From: Amycolatopsis thailandensis
GTDB taxonomy: Bacteria > Actinomycetota > Actinomycetes > Mycobacteriales > Pseudonocardiaceae
NCBI RefSeq assembly: GCF_002234405.1
Contig: NZ_NMQT01000115.1
Coordinates: 1-64,000 of the forward strand
Reading direction: 5' to 3'
DNA length: 64,000 nt
Part shown: positions 14,627 through 22,143 of the stretch, piece after piece
Numbering within the stretch: position 1 is the first letter of the stretch
Layout of the letters: every line of letters starts with the position of its first letter
The notes under the pieces: generated by a model
Seen by the model: the letters and a program-made list of their open reading frames with translations, nothing else
Told to the model about the DNA's origin: nothing
Database searches by the model: none
Translations under genes and position numbers: made by a program

Positions 14627-15701
14627 ACTCTCGCCCGTCGGCGACGACGTCCACCTCGGCGAACTCGGCGAGCACGCGATCCTCGAGCACATCCTGCGGC
14701 CACGCTACGGCGGTGTCCGCGGGTTCGGTGACGACTGCGCCGTCCTGGACGCCGAAGAGGGGCTTCTCGGCGAACTGGTCGCCACCACCGACAGCTGCCC
14801 CACCCCGCTGGTCACCAGCCTCGGCGAAACGGATCCTTACCACGCCGGCTGGCTGCTGGCGACGATCAACCTGTCCGATCTCGCGGCGGCCGGCGCCACC
14901 CCGCTCGGGCTGGTCGTCAACTACACCCTGCCGAAGACGACCACGGCCGGCGAGTTCCGTCGGCTCCTCGACGGCGTCGACGACTGCGCGAAGACCCACG
15001 GGACCAAGGTCGTCGGCGGTGATCTCCGGGACGGACCGGTCCGGCAGCTCACCGCGACCGCGATCGGCCGGTGCGTTCCCGGCGGCAGGCTCGGGCGCGC
15101 GGGCGCCGCGGCGGGCGATCGTCTGCTGCTGGTCGGTTCGCCCGGCTACCTCTGGGCGTACGCGTTGCTCGTCGAAGAGCAGGCCCGGCTGCCCGAAGCG
15201 ATCGTCGCCGGGATCCGTGAGCGCGCCTTCCGTCCGATGGCCCAGGTGGCCGCCGGGAAGGCACTCGCCGCGGCGGGGCTGGCACGCGCGGCGATGGACG
15301 TGTCCGACGGCCTCTTCCCAACCGTGCGGACCCTCTGCGGCGCCAACGGTCTCGGCGCGCGGATCAGGACGGACATCCACCTCGACAACGCGCCCGCCGA
15401 AGTCTGCGCGCAGGCGGGGCTCGGCCGGTTCGAGCTCGCGCAGGCCTGGGGCGACTGGACGCTCGTGGTCGCCGTGCGGCCGGAAGACGTGGAGCTCGCC
15501 AGGAAGGTTCTCACCGAGGAAGGCGTCGCGGCGCAGGAGATCGGCATCCTCGCCCCCCGCGAGGAAGGCATCTCGCTGGACGACGGTGAGAAGACCGAGC
15601 CTTGGAACGGGATCGCGCAAGAGCGGTTCTCGCCGAGTTCGTGGCATGGCGGCGACCTTCCGAAGCTGATCACCGAGGTTCTCGGCAGGCGCGCGAGCTG
15701 A
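14610..15701 (+). CDS. ThiL/AIR-synthase-superfamily protein
   Basis: 363 aa. RGFGDDCAVLDAEEG carries the GDD acidic motif that binds Mg-ATP in thiamine-monophosphate kinase. Further ThiL/PurM-like elements are LATINLSDLAAAGATPLGLV, KVVGGDL and AAMDVSDGLFPTV. The fold phosphorylates or amidates small molecules using ATP in the cytosol. ThiL is normally about 320 aa and sits with thiamine genes; none is here, so the substrate is probably different. Last gene of the four-gene operon; a strong stem-loop begins 6 bp after its stop. Confidence 0.75.
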   Translation: MSVVTELSPVGDDVHLGELGEHAILEHILRPRYGGVRGFGDDCAVLDAEEGLLGELVATTDSCPTPLVTSLGETDPYHAGWLLATINLSDLAAAGATPLGLVVNYTLPKTTTAGEFRRLLDGVDDCAKTHGTKVVGGDLRDGPVRQLTATAIGRCVPGGRLGRAGAAAGDRLLLVGSPGYLWAYALLVEEQARLPEAIVAGIRERAFRPMAQVAAGKALAAAGLARAAMDVSDGLFPTVRTLCGANGLGARIRTDIHLDNAPAEVCAQAGLGRFELAQAWGDWTLVVAVRPEDVELARKVLTEEGVAAQEIGILAPREEGISLDDGEKTEPWNGIAQERFSPSSWHGGDLPKLITEVLGRRAS

Positions 15702-15706
15702 TCGAC

Positions 15707-15740
15707 GGGGCGCGGAAAAGTCCATTCCGCGCCCCGCTTT
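15707..15740 (+). terminator. Stem-loop terminator after ThiL-like gene
   Basis: Perfect 11-bp stem, ggggcgcggaa (15707-15717) with ttccgcgcccc (15725-15735), 7-nt loop, followed by gcttt. It ends the XRE-cupin-Dcd-ThiL operon. Confidence 0.75.
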
Positions 15741-16080
15741 CACCAAAGGGCGCCTCGACGGACATTGACAGCGTCGGTACTAATGCCGTTCGGTGATTCC
15801 ATAAGATCACGTAGAGTTTCCCGCTCACCATGGAAACACGTCCGAGCGTGGAACACACCTGTCGTCACGCGTGGCCACGGACCCCACCGGGAAGGGACGA
15901 ATGGACCAACCACCAGGAAATCCCCGCACCCGCCTGTCGCCGTGCGTCAGCAAATCGCCGGTTCGCCACCCTTGGGAACACCCATTCGGCCCAGAAGCTT
16001 CCTGCTAGGATAAAACATAGGATGTTTGGCCGGATTTTCCGCCACGTGAGCATAATGTCCATTGCGCATACGGGGGTATC
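15741..16080 (+). promoter_or_regulatory. Intergenic region upstream of the cluster's first SARP gene
   Basis: 340 bp with no supported gene, noticeably richer in A/T than its surroundings toward 16000-16060. A consensus-like -35 (ttgaca) lies at 15765-15770 but has no good -10 at the right distance. Two taggat words (16006-16011 and 16018-16023) could be -10 elements 58-75 bp upstream of the SARP start. It is presumed to contain the SARP promoter. Confidence 0.35.
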
Positions 16081-16893
16081 ATGAAGTTGCGTATACTTGG
16101 CCGCCTTTCCTTGACTTCGAACGGTGTTGACTACACGCCGACGGCACCCAAGTTGCGACACCTTCTCGCTTTGTTCATGATTAATTCCAACGAAGTCGTT
16201 TCGGTGGACTGCTGCATCGACGAACTGTGGCCGACGGACCCACCCAAGAGTGCTTTGTCGACGCTGCAGACCTATACCCTGCAACTACGCAAGATCCTCC
16301 GGTCCATCCCGGCGAGCGCAGACTCGCCCGACGCGACGCTCGAATTGCGCACCAGGCACCAGGGTTACCAGCTGGTGGTACCGAAGGAATGCCTCGACAA
16401 AGAACTGTTCGACAGGCAGGTCGAGGCGGCACGGGAAGAACTCGGCATGGACAACGTGTGCCGGGCCGCCACGTTGTTCCACTCCGCGTTGCGGTTGTGC
16501 GAAGAACCCGTCCTCACCGACGTCCGGATGGGCCCGTCGGTGGCCGCCTACCAGCTGGAAATCAAAGAGACCAGGTTCAGCGTCCTCGGCGAACGCATCG
16601 ACGCGGATCTCCGGCTGGGACGGCATCGGGCGGTCATCGCCGAACTGCGGCAGCTCACGGCCACCCATCCGATGGACGAGAACATCCACGCCCAGTTGAT
16701 GGTGGCGCATTACCGCTCCGGCCAGCGCGCGGAATCGGTGATGGTGTTCCACCGGCTCCGCCGCACCCTCGCCGAAGACCTGGGACTGGAACCCAGTCCG
16801 CAGACGAAACGGCTGTTCGAGGCCATTCTCAAGACGGACACACTGCTCACGATGGAAGCGCCCGACAGCTTGTCCAGTCTCCGGCTCGCCTGA
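16081..16893 (+). CDS. SARP-family transcriptional activator (first)
   Basis: 270 aa, the size of small SARPs such as ActII-ORF4 and RedD. The N-terminus (MKLRILGRLSLTSNGVDYTP) through about residue 95 is the OmpR-type winged helix (LRHLLALFMINSNEVVSVD, ELWPTDPPKSALSTLQTYT). Residues 100-250 are the bacterial transcriptional activation domain, with typical GLEPSPQTKRLFEAIL at the end. It should activate cluster promoters through direct repeats near -35. The 5' part is lower in GC than neighbouring genes. It is the leftmost gene of the 3,4-AHBA/nitrous-acid cluster. The ATG is preceded by gggggt. A 23-bp hairpin lies 115 bp downstream. Confidence 0.9.
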   Translation: MKLRILGRLSLTSNGVDYTPTAPKLRHLLALFMINSNEVVSVDCCIDELWPTDPPKSALSTLQTYTLQLRKILRSIPASADSPDATLELRTRHQGYQLVVPKECLDKELFDRQVEAAREELGMDNVCRAATLFHSALRLCEEPVLTDVRMGPSVAAYQLEIKETRFSVLGERIDADLRLGRHRAVIAELRQLTATHPMDENIHAQLMVAHYRSGQRAESVMVFHRLRRTLAEDLGLEPSPQTKRLFEAILKTDTLLTMEAPDSLSSLRLA

Positions 16894-17007
16894 TGGCGGC
16901 CGCGCCGTGTCGCGGGCCGAAAGGCAATGGTGTCGTGCTCGACCGCTCGCACGGTCGGCCTCGGTATCGCGAAATCCCCGCCCCTTCCGATCGCCGACGA
17001 ACACCGG

Positions 17008-17060
17008 TCCGTGAAGGCCTCCTTGAGGGACTCTAGGTCCCTCAAGGAGGCCTTCACGGA
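17008..17060. terminator. Perfect 23-bp GTGAAGGCCTCCTT-class hairpin
   Basis: Arms 17008-17030 and 17038-17060 are exact complements with a 7-nt loop (ctctagg). It lies 3' of the first SARP gene and upstream of the XRE regulator's promoter, so it probably insulates the two. The arm word gtgaaggcctcctt is shared with hairpins at 266 and 34533. Confidence 0.65.
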
Positions 17061-17140
17061 CCCGCAACCCGACGCGAGGGAAAGCATCCCCGCCCAGCAC
17101 GGCACGTTGGGCTTACCCCTTAATAGTAATCGCCAGCCTA

Positions 17141-17153
17141 GTAATGGCATTAC
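17141..17153. promoter_or_regulatory. Candidate operator of the XRE regulator
   Basis: gtaatg-g-cattac is a perfect 6+1+6 palindrome, extendable to a near-palindrome ctagtaatggcattaccag. It ends 13 bp upstream of the inferred -35 at 17167. A second gtaat word occurs nearby. The position fits autoregulation of the XRE gene at 17201. Confidence 0.45.
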
Positions 17154-17166
17154 CAGCTTACCGAGG

Positions 17167-17200
17167 TTGTTCACCTCGCCCGGTCCGCCATAATGGGTAG
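17167..17200 (+). promoter_or_regulatory. Sigma-70-like promoter of a probable leaderless transcript
   Basis: A -35 ttgttc (17167-17172), 16-bp spacer and -10 cataat (17189-17194) place the expected transcription start at the GTG start codon at 17201. There is no spaced ribosome binding site before that GTG. Leaderless mRNAs are common in actinobacteria. Confidence 0.5.
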
Positions 17201-18097
17201 GTGCAGGCAAGGAAGGAACTCAGCGATTTCCTGCGGTCCCGGCGTGATCGGCTGCGGCCGGAGGACGTGGGACTGACGTCGGTCGGCCGCAGGCGTACTC
17301 CGGGCCTGCGCCGCACGGAGATCGCCCACCTGGCCGGGATCAGCGTCGATTACTACGTCCGGATGGAGCAGGGCCGCGACGGGCGGCCCTCGCCCACCGT
17401 GCTGGAGGCGCTTTCCCGGGTACTGGGCCTCGACGAGGACGAACGCAGTCACCTGTACACGCTCGCCCGCTCCGAACCGGCGCCCCGGCGGGCGAATTCC
17501 GACGAAGAGGTCCGGCCGAGCGTGCGCAGGCTGCTCGAACTGCTGAACCCGAGCACGCCCGCGTTCGTCGTCGGGCGGCGGATGGAAGTGCTCGCCTGGA
17601 ACGATCTCGCGGTCGCGCTGCTCACCGATTTCGAAGCCTGCCGCCCACCGCTGCGCAACATGGTGTGGCACGGCTTCTGCGATCCCGCCGCGCGGCAACT
17701 GTACGTCGACTGGGAACAGATGGCGCGGCAGGAACTGGCGCATCTCCGGGTGGCGGTCGGCCGCTATCCGGACGATCCCGGCATCGTCGCGCTGGTCGGG
17801 GAACTGTTCCTCAAGAGCGAGGATTTCCGGCAGTGGTGGGAGAACCACGACGTCCAGGACCGGAGCCACGGCCTGCGGGAGTTCGACCATCCGCTGGTGG
17901 GCAAACTCGAATTGCATTATGAATCCCTTTCCGTTCCCGGTGTGCTCGACCAGAAACTGGTCACCTACACCGCGGACAAGGGCAGCCCGTCCCAAGCCGC
18001 CCTCGAAGCGCTCGCCGCGGCGGCGGCCGAGACGAAGCGCGCCCACGCGGAGCGCGAGGCCGGGCCCGAGAACCGGGTCGCGGCGCCGGGCGGCTGA
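17201..18097 (+). CDS. XRE-family regulator with MmyB-like ligand-binding domain
   Basis: 298 aa. N-terminal HTH (residues about 3-80): LSDFLRSRRDRLRPEDVGL, then TPGLRRTEIAHLAGISVDYY and VRMEQGRDGRPSPTVLEALS, the classic opening of this actinobacterial family. The C-terminal MmyB-like domain (about 105-270, including FVVGRRMEVLAWNDLAVALL and FDHPLVGKLELHYESL) is known in homologues to bind fatty-acid-like ligands. It probably represses or tunes its own gene and the neighbouring biosynthetic genes in response to a metabolite. It lies 137 bp upstream of the griI-like gene on the same strand. Start at GTG 17201, apparently leaderless. Confidence 0.85.
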   Translation: MQARKELSDFLRSRRDRLRPEDVGLTSVGRRRTPGLRRTEIAHLAGISVDYYVRMEQGRDGRPSPTVLEALSRVLGLDEDERSHLYTLARSEPAPRRANSDEEVRPSVRRLLELLNPSTPAFVVGRRMEVLAWNDLAVALLTDFEACRPPLRNMVWHGFCDPAARQLYVDWEQMARQELAHLRVAVGRYPDDPGIVALVGELFLKSEDFRQWWENHDVQDRSHGLREFDHPLVGKLELHYESLSVPGVLDQKLVTYTADKGSPSQAALEALAAAAAETKRAHAEREAGPENRVAAPGG

Positions 18098-18234
18098 TCT
18101 CTGCCGATTTTCGCCTGATTCTTCAGCGTGCGCTGCCAGCCTGGCTCAAGGGAGAATCCCGCACCGCTCGAATGCCGGATGCGGAGCCCAGCAGCCAAAG
18201 GCAGGTACTTCGATACGACACGCTAGGCGGGCAG

Positions 18235-19044
18235 ATGTCAGTCAATCTTCTCACCGGGAAATCACTACGCATGGCGCGCCTTTCCCGGCGCGGTGACAAC
18301 AGATACCTCTTCGTGCCGCTGGACCATTCGATCTCCGATGGCCCCATCGGCACCGCGGCGGCTTTCAATCGCTTGATAGAAGACATCTCGGACGGTGGCG
18401 GCGACGCGATCGTCGTGCACAAGGGACGCGCGCGCATGGTCGATCCGGCGGCGCTGGGCGACTGTTCCCTGGTGGTGCACCTTTCCGCCAGCACCACGCA
18501 CGCCAGCGACCGGGACGCCAAGGTGCTCGTCGGTGGTGTCGACGAAGCGGTGCGGCTGGGCGCGGACGCGGTCAGCGTGCACGTCAACATCGGTTCGGAG
18601 ACCGAGGCGGTGCAACTGGCCGATCTCGGCGCCGTCGCGTCGGCCTGCGCGAACTGGGGAATGCCGTTGCTGGCCATGATCTATCCCCGCGGCCCGCGGA
18701 TCAGCGATCCCGGCGATCCGGCGCTGCTCGCGCACGTGGTCGGCATCGCGGCCGACCTCGGCGCCGACATCGTCAAGACGGTGCTGGCCACGCCCGCCGA
18801 GCGGATGGCCCAGGTGGTGCTCAGCTCGCCGATCCCGGTCGTGGTCGCGGGCGGCGCCGCCGTCGAAGGCGGCCTCACCGCTTTCGCCACCTCGGCCCTG
18901 GCGGCGGGCTGCCGGGGCGTGGCCGTGGGCAGGCGGGTCTTCGACAGCCCTGACCCGCGCCGCGCCGTCCGTGAACTGGCCGCGGCGATCCACGGCCCTC
19001 AGCTGACCGACTCCCTGCGCAAGGAACTGGTGGGTGCCCCGTGA
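18235..19044 (+). CDS. griI-like: GriI-like 2-amino-4,5-dihydroxy-6-oxo-7-(phosphonooxy)heptanoate synthase
   Basis: 269 aa, a DhnA-type class I aldolase. In grixazone biosynthesis GriI joins aspartate semialdehyde and dihydroxyacetone phosphate to give the C7 precursor of 3-amino-4-hydroxybenzoate (3,4-AHBA); CreI does the same in the cremeomycin pathway. Visible signature: VPLDHSISDGP (Asp30-His31), the Tyr of MIYPRG (150), and the Schiff-base Lys181 in ADIVKTVL. ATG 18235 gives the family length; an in-frame ATG at 18172 would add 21 residues with no better ribosome site. The TGA overlaps the GTG of the GriH-like gene (GTGA). Together they define the cluster's aromatic building block. Confidence 0.88.
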   Translation: MSVNLLTGKSLRMARLSRRGDNRYLFVPLDHSISDGPIGTAAAFNRLIEDISDGGGDAIVVHKGRARMVDPAALGDCSLVVHLSASTTHASDRDAKVLVGGVDEAVRLGADAVSVHVNIGSETEAVQLADLGAVASACANWGMPLLAMIYPRGPRISDPGDPALLAHVVGIAADLGADIVKTVLATPAERMAQVVLSSPIPVVVAGGAAVEGGLTAFATSALAAGCRGVAVGRRVFDSPDPRRAVRELAAAIHGPQLTDSLRKELVGAP

Positions 19045-20144
19045 AGTTCGCCTGGATCGACCTCCGTACCGTGCCCGACGTCCAGCGAGAGGCGGTCGTC
19101 GACGCGGCCGTGCACGCGCGGGTGGACGCCATCGTGCACGACGACGTAAGCCTGCTCGACACCCTTCCCGCCACCGTCAAACGCGTTCTGGTCCAGCCGG
19201 ACGGCGCCGGTGCCGGCGAGGGCCTGGTGCGGCTTCGCACCGTGGGCGGGGAAACCGAGCTGAACGCGCTCAAGAGCGCGTGGTACGACGACAAGACCGA
19301 CATCGCCGGGCTGGTGCACGTGCGCGACGACGCCACGCTGACGCTCGCCTGCGAATCCGCCCGTTCGCTGCCTTACACGGTGGTGGAGTTCCGCGATCCG
19401 ACGAAGATCCCGCTGGAGATCGTGATCGCGGCGGCGGACGGTTCGCCGGGGCAGCTGATCTGCCAGGCCGCCGATCTCGAAGAAGCGCAGATCATCGTGG
19501 ACGTCCTCGAAAAAGGCTCCGAAGGCGTGTTGCTGGCGCCTCGCGACGCCAACGACGTCTTCGGCCTGATGGAGATCCTGCGGGACAAGACCCCGCAGCT
19601 GAGCCTGACCAAGCTCACCGTCGAGTCGATCGAGCACTGCGGACTCGGCGACCGGGTCTGCATCGACACCTGCACCCATTTCGGCGAGGACGAGGGCATG
19701 CTGGTCGGCTCGTACTCGCAGGGTTTCATCCTGTGCTGCAGCGAAACCCATCCGCTGCCCTACATGCCGACGAGGCCGTTCCGGATCAACGCCGGGGCAC
19801 TGCACTCGTACGTCTTCGGGCAGGACAACCGGACGAACTACCTGAGCGAGCTCAAGGCGGGCAGCACCGTGCTCGGCGTCGGCGCCGACGGCCGGACCCG
19901 CCGGATCGTGGTCGGGCGGATCAAGCTGGAATCCCGGCCGCTGCTGAGCATCAAGGCCGTTTCGGAGGACGGTGTCGGCGTCAACCTGATCGTGCAGGAC
20001 GACTGGCACGTGCGGGTGCTCGGCCCCGGCGGCGCGGTGCTCAACGTCACCGAGCTCACGCCGGGCACGCAGGTACTGGGTTACCTCGCCACCGACCAGC
20101 GGCACGTCGGCTGGCCCGTCGGCGAATTCTGTCTGGAAAAGTGA
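19041..20144 (+). CDS. griH-like: GriH-like 3-amino-4-hydroxybenzoate synthase (dehydroquinate synthase II family)
   Basis: 367 aa, matching the 3-dehydroquinate synthase II family (archaeal AroB', GriH, CreH). It cyclises and aromatises the GriI product to 3,4-AHBA. Family blocks are clear: MKFAWIDLR, LEKGSEGVLLAPRD, GDRVCIDTCTHFGEDEGML, VGSYSQGFILCCSETHPLPY and RPFRINAGALHSYV. The GTG start overlaps the GriI-like stop. 3,4-AHBA supplies the ortho-aminophenol that nitrous acid could diazotise to an ortho-diazoquinone, consistent with the CreE/CreD homologues 9 kb downstream. Confidence 0.9.
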   Translation: MKFAWIDLRTVPDVQREAVVDAAVHARVDAIVHDDVSLLDTLPATVKRVLVQPDGAGAGEGLVRLRTVGGETELNALKSAWYDDKTDIAGLVHVRDDATLTLACESARSLPYTVVEFRDPTKIPLEIVIAAADGSPGQLICQAADLEEAQIIVDVLEKGSEGVLLAPRDANDVFGLMEILRDKTPQLSLTKLTVESIEHCGLGDRVCIDTCTHFGEDEGMLVGSYSQGFILCCSETHPLPYMPTRPFRINAGALHSYVFGQDNRTNYLSELKAGSTVLGVGADGRTRRIVVGRIKLESRPLLSIKAVSEDGVGVNLIVQDDWHVRVLGPGGAVLNVTELTPGTQVLGYLATDQRHVGWPVGEFCLEK

Positions 20145-20209
20145 CCTCCGCCGGTCCCGCGCCCGGGTCTCGCGGCCCGGGTGGGACCGGCCTTCGGACG
20201 GTGGTGGGC

Positions 20210-21307
20210 ATGAAAACGCGATCCTGGTGGGGAGAGGACCTTCTCGGCCGCGGCACCGACGACGAGCTGTGGGCGTGCGGAGAGCGTGCCGTCACCCGCG
20301 GCAAGCTCCGGGCGGAGGTGGCCTGGCTCGCCGGCGCCTACCGTCATCACGGCATCGGCGCCGGGACCACGGTCGCCCTGCACGGAACCCCCAGCTTCAC
20401 CCAGATGTGGTCGGTGTTCGCCCTGTGGGAGCTGGGCGCGCAGATCGCCTTGATCGAGCAGAAGACCTGCCTCGCCGAGATGACCTGTCTGCTCGGCCGG
20501 TGGCGGCCGCAGTACTTCGTCACCTTCGGCGGCAGCGGTCGCAGGCACCGCCCGTTCACCGACGAATGCGAAGTGCTGGTGAGACGGCTGCCCGGCGGTG
20601 AGCCCGCCTCCACCGGCCACGGTCTGCTCCAGCTCTCCTCGGGCACCACCGGCGCGGGAAAGCTCATCGGCCGGACGCCGGAGTCGATCCTCGCCGAACT
20701 CGGGCGGATCGCCGCCGTGGACGGCGTTCCGGGCCCTGGGGAACTGGTGTTGCTGCTGAACTCCACCGCGCGTTCCTTCGGTCTCGTCGGCGGTGTCCTG
20801 CACGGCCTCGACACCGGCGCTGTCCTGCTGTTCCCCGCCCCGGCCGCGCCCACGCGGGCGGCCGACGTCGTCCTCGGGGAACCCCGGGATTTCGCGCGGC
20901 TCGGCGAGGATTCCGTCGAGCCCTTCACCTCGCTGCGTGCCGCGATCTCCAGTGGCGACGTCCTGCGCCGTGACGTCTTCGACCGCTTCCGGGCCCGGCA
21001 CGGCGTGCGCGTCGGCCAGGCTTACGGCACCACCGAAACCGGCGTGATCTCGATGGACGTCGCGGGCCGGTTCGCGGTCTCCGGCGTCGGGAAACCGGTG
21101 CCGGGGATCAGGATCCGCGTCGCGAACGGCGTGCTGGACGTGCACCTGGCCCGTTCGCCGTACGTCATGGAGAGCGACCCCTGGAACGGTGGCTGGCTGT
21201 CCACCGGTGACCGGGTCCGGCGGGACCCGGTCACCGGCTCACTCCAGCTCCTCGGCCGCGCCGAACACGCCGGCGGGGACCTGGAGCTCCTCGAAATCGC
21301 CGGGTGA
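20210..21307 (+). CDS. Short ANL-superfamily adenylate-forming enzyme lacking the C-terminal subdomain
   Basis: 365 aa, against 500-550 for a full acyl/aryl-AMP ligase. The core N-terminal subdomain is intact: the P-loop LQLSSGTTGAGKLIG (about 140-153), AYGTTETGVISMD and WLSTGDRVRRDPVTGSLQLLG. The protein stops soon after, so the C-terminal subdomain with the catalytic Lys is missing. It may catalyse adenylation only, need a partner, or use a different chemistry. Candidate roles are activation of the 3,4-AHBA carboxylate or an ATP-dependent diazotase-type reaction; the full-length ANL at 25999 is the better diazotase candidate. It lies 65 bp after the GriH-like gene on the same strand. ATG 20210 was chosen; a GTG at 20201 is possible. 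Confidence 0.75.
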   Translation: MKTRSWWGEDLLGRGTDDELWACGERAVTRGKLRAEVAWLAGAYRHHGIGAGTTVALHGTPSFTQMWSVFALWELGAQIALIEQKTCLAEMTCLLGRWRPQYFVTFGGSGRRHRPFTDECEVLVRRLPGGEPASTGHGLLQLSSGTTGAGKLIGRTPESILAELGRIAAVDGVPGPGELVLLLNSTARSFGLVGGVLHGLDTGAVLLFPAPAAPTRAADVVLGEPRDFARLGEDSVEPFTSLRAAISSGDVLRRDVFDRFRARHGVRVGQAYGTTETGVISMDVAGRFAVSGVGKPVPGIRIRVANGVLDVHLARSPYVMESDPWNGGWLSTGDRVRRDPVTGSLQLLGRAEHAGGDLELLEIAG

Positions 21308-21326
21308 CCCCCTCGGTCACCCGGCG
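21298..21326. terminator. Bidirectional hairpin spanning two convergent stop codons
   Basis: cgccgggtgacc (21298-21309) and ggtcacccggcg (21315-21326) form a perfect 12-bp stem with a 5-nt loop. The left arm contains the TGA of the short ANL gene and the right arm contains the stop of the convergent SARP gene, so one hairpin can terminate both. Confidence 0.7.
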
Positions 21327-22099
21327 GAGATGAGGTCGGAGGGGGTCATCGCGGGCCCCTCCAGGACCGGGTCGGCCAGGAGGATGGCCGTCTGGAGTTC
21401 GCTCAGGGCGCGTGAGCTCGTCTCGGCGGAGGTCAGGAACCGCTGGTACACCGCCAGCGCGTCGCCCTGCCTGCCGCTGCGGTAGAGCGCCGTCATCAGG
21501 TGCGCGGTCAGCTGTTCCTCCGCCGGATGCCGGTGCACCAGCGCGGTGAGCTTGCCGAGCACCTGGCGGTGGTGACCGAGCCGCAGCGCCAGGTCGGCGC
21601 AGATGACGAGGGCCTCCATCCGTTTGGTGCGCAGCCCGACGAGCGTCCGCTGCGCCCCCGGGCCGGTCTTGACGTCGACGAGTGCCTCGGTGCGCCACAG
21701 GTTGAGCGCTTCGGTGATCAGCCTGGCCGCGTCGCCGAGGTTCCCGTCCGCGCGCCGGGTCCGCGCGATGCCGACGAGCTTGTCGAACCGGTCGAGGTCG
21801 AGTTCCATCGGCTCGGTGGCGAACAGATAGCCCGCGTCCGGGCCGGCGCCGGTGGTGCGCAGGCGTTTCGCCGCGGGACCGAGTGCCTTGCGCAGCTGGA
21901 GGATGTGCGTGTGCACCGTCGACACCGAACACTTCCTCGACGCCCCGTCCCCGAGCTCTCTGGCGCACTGACCGACGCTCACCTCGTGGTTGGCGTTCAG
22001 CAGCAGGAGTGCCAGCAGCGTTCGCTGCTTCGGCGCCGAGGGCGCGATCGGCCTCCCGTCGTACTGCACCTCGAGCGGGCCCAGCAAAGCGATCCTCAC
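21317..22099 (-). CDS. SARP-family transcriptional activator (second)
   Basis: 260 aa. Starts VRIALLGPLEVQYDGRPIAP, the conserved opening of the SARP winged-helix domain, with KQRTLLALLLLNANHEVSV and STVHTHILQLRKALGP forming the DNA-binding region to about residue 90. The activation domain follows (RFDKLVGIARTRRADGNLGD, LMTALYRSGRQGDALAVYQR). No ATPase domain. The second pathway-specific activator in this cluster, presumably acting with the SARP at 16081. GTG start at 22099 with gggag upstream; 44 bp separate it from the exporter gene on the same strand, so they are probably co-transcribed. Confidence 0.88.
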   Translation of the reverse strand: MRIALLGPLEVQYDGRPIAPSAPKQRTLLALLLLNANHEVSVGQCARELGDGASRKCSVSTVHTHILQLRKALGPAAKRLRTTGAGPDAGYLFATEPMELDLDRFDKLVGIARTRRADGNLGDAARLITEALNLWRTEALVDVKTGPGAQRTLVGLRTKRMEALVICADLALRLGHHRQVLGKLTALVHRHPAEEQLTAHLMTALYRSGRQGDALAVYQRFLTSAETSSRALSELQTAILLADPVLEGPAMTPSDLISAG

Positions 22100-22143
22100 G
22101 GTGACTCGACTCCCTTCGATCCACTGCGCTGACGGGTGAAACC

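Noticed and set aside
14030..15701. Housekeeping dcd and thiL
   Set aside because: Both are in an overlapping operon with an HTH regulator and a cupin and lack their usual neighbours; assigned only to superfamily.
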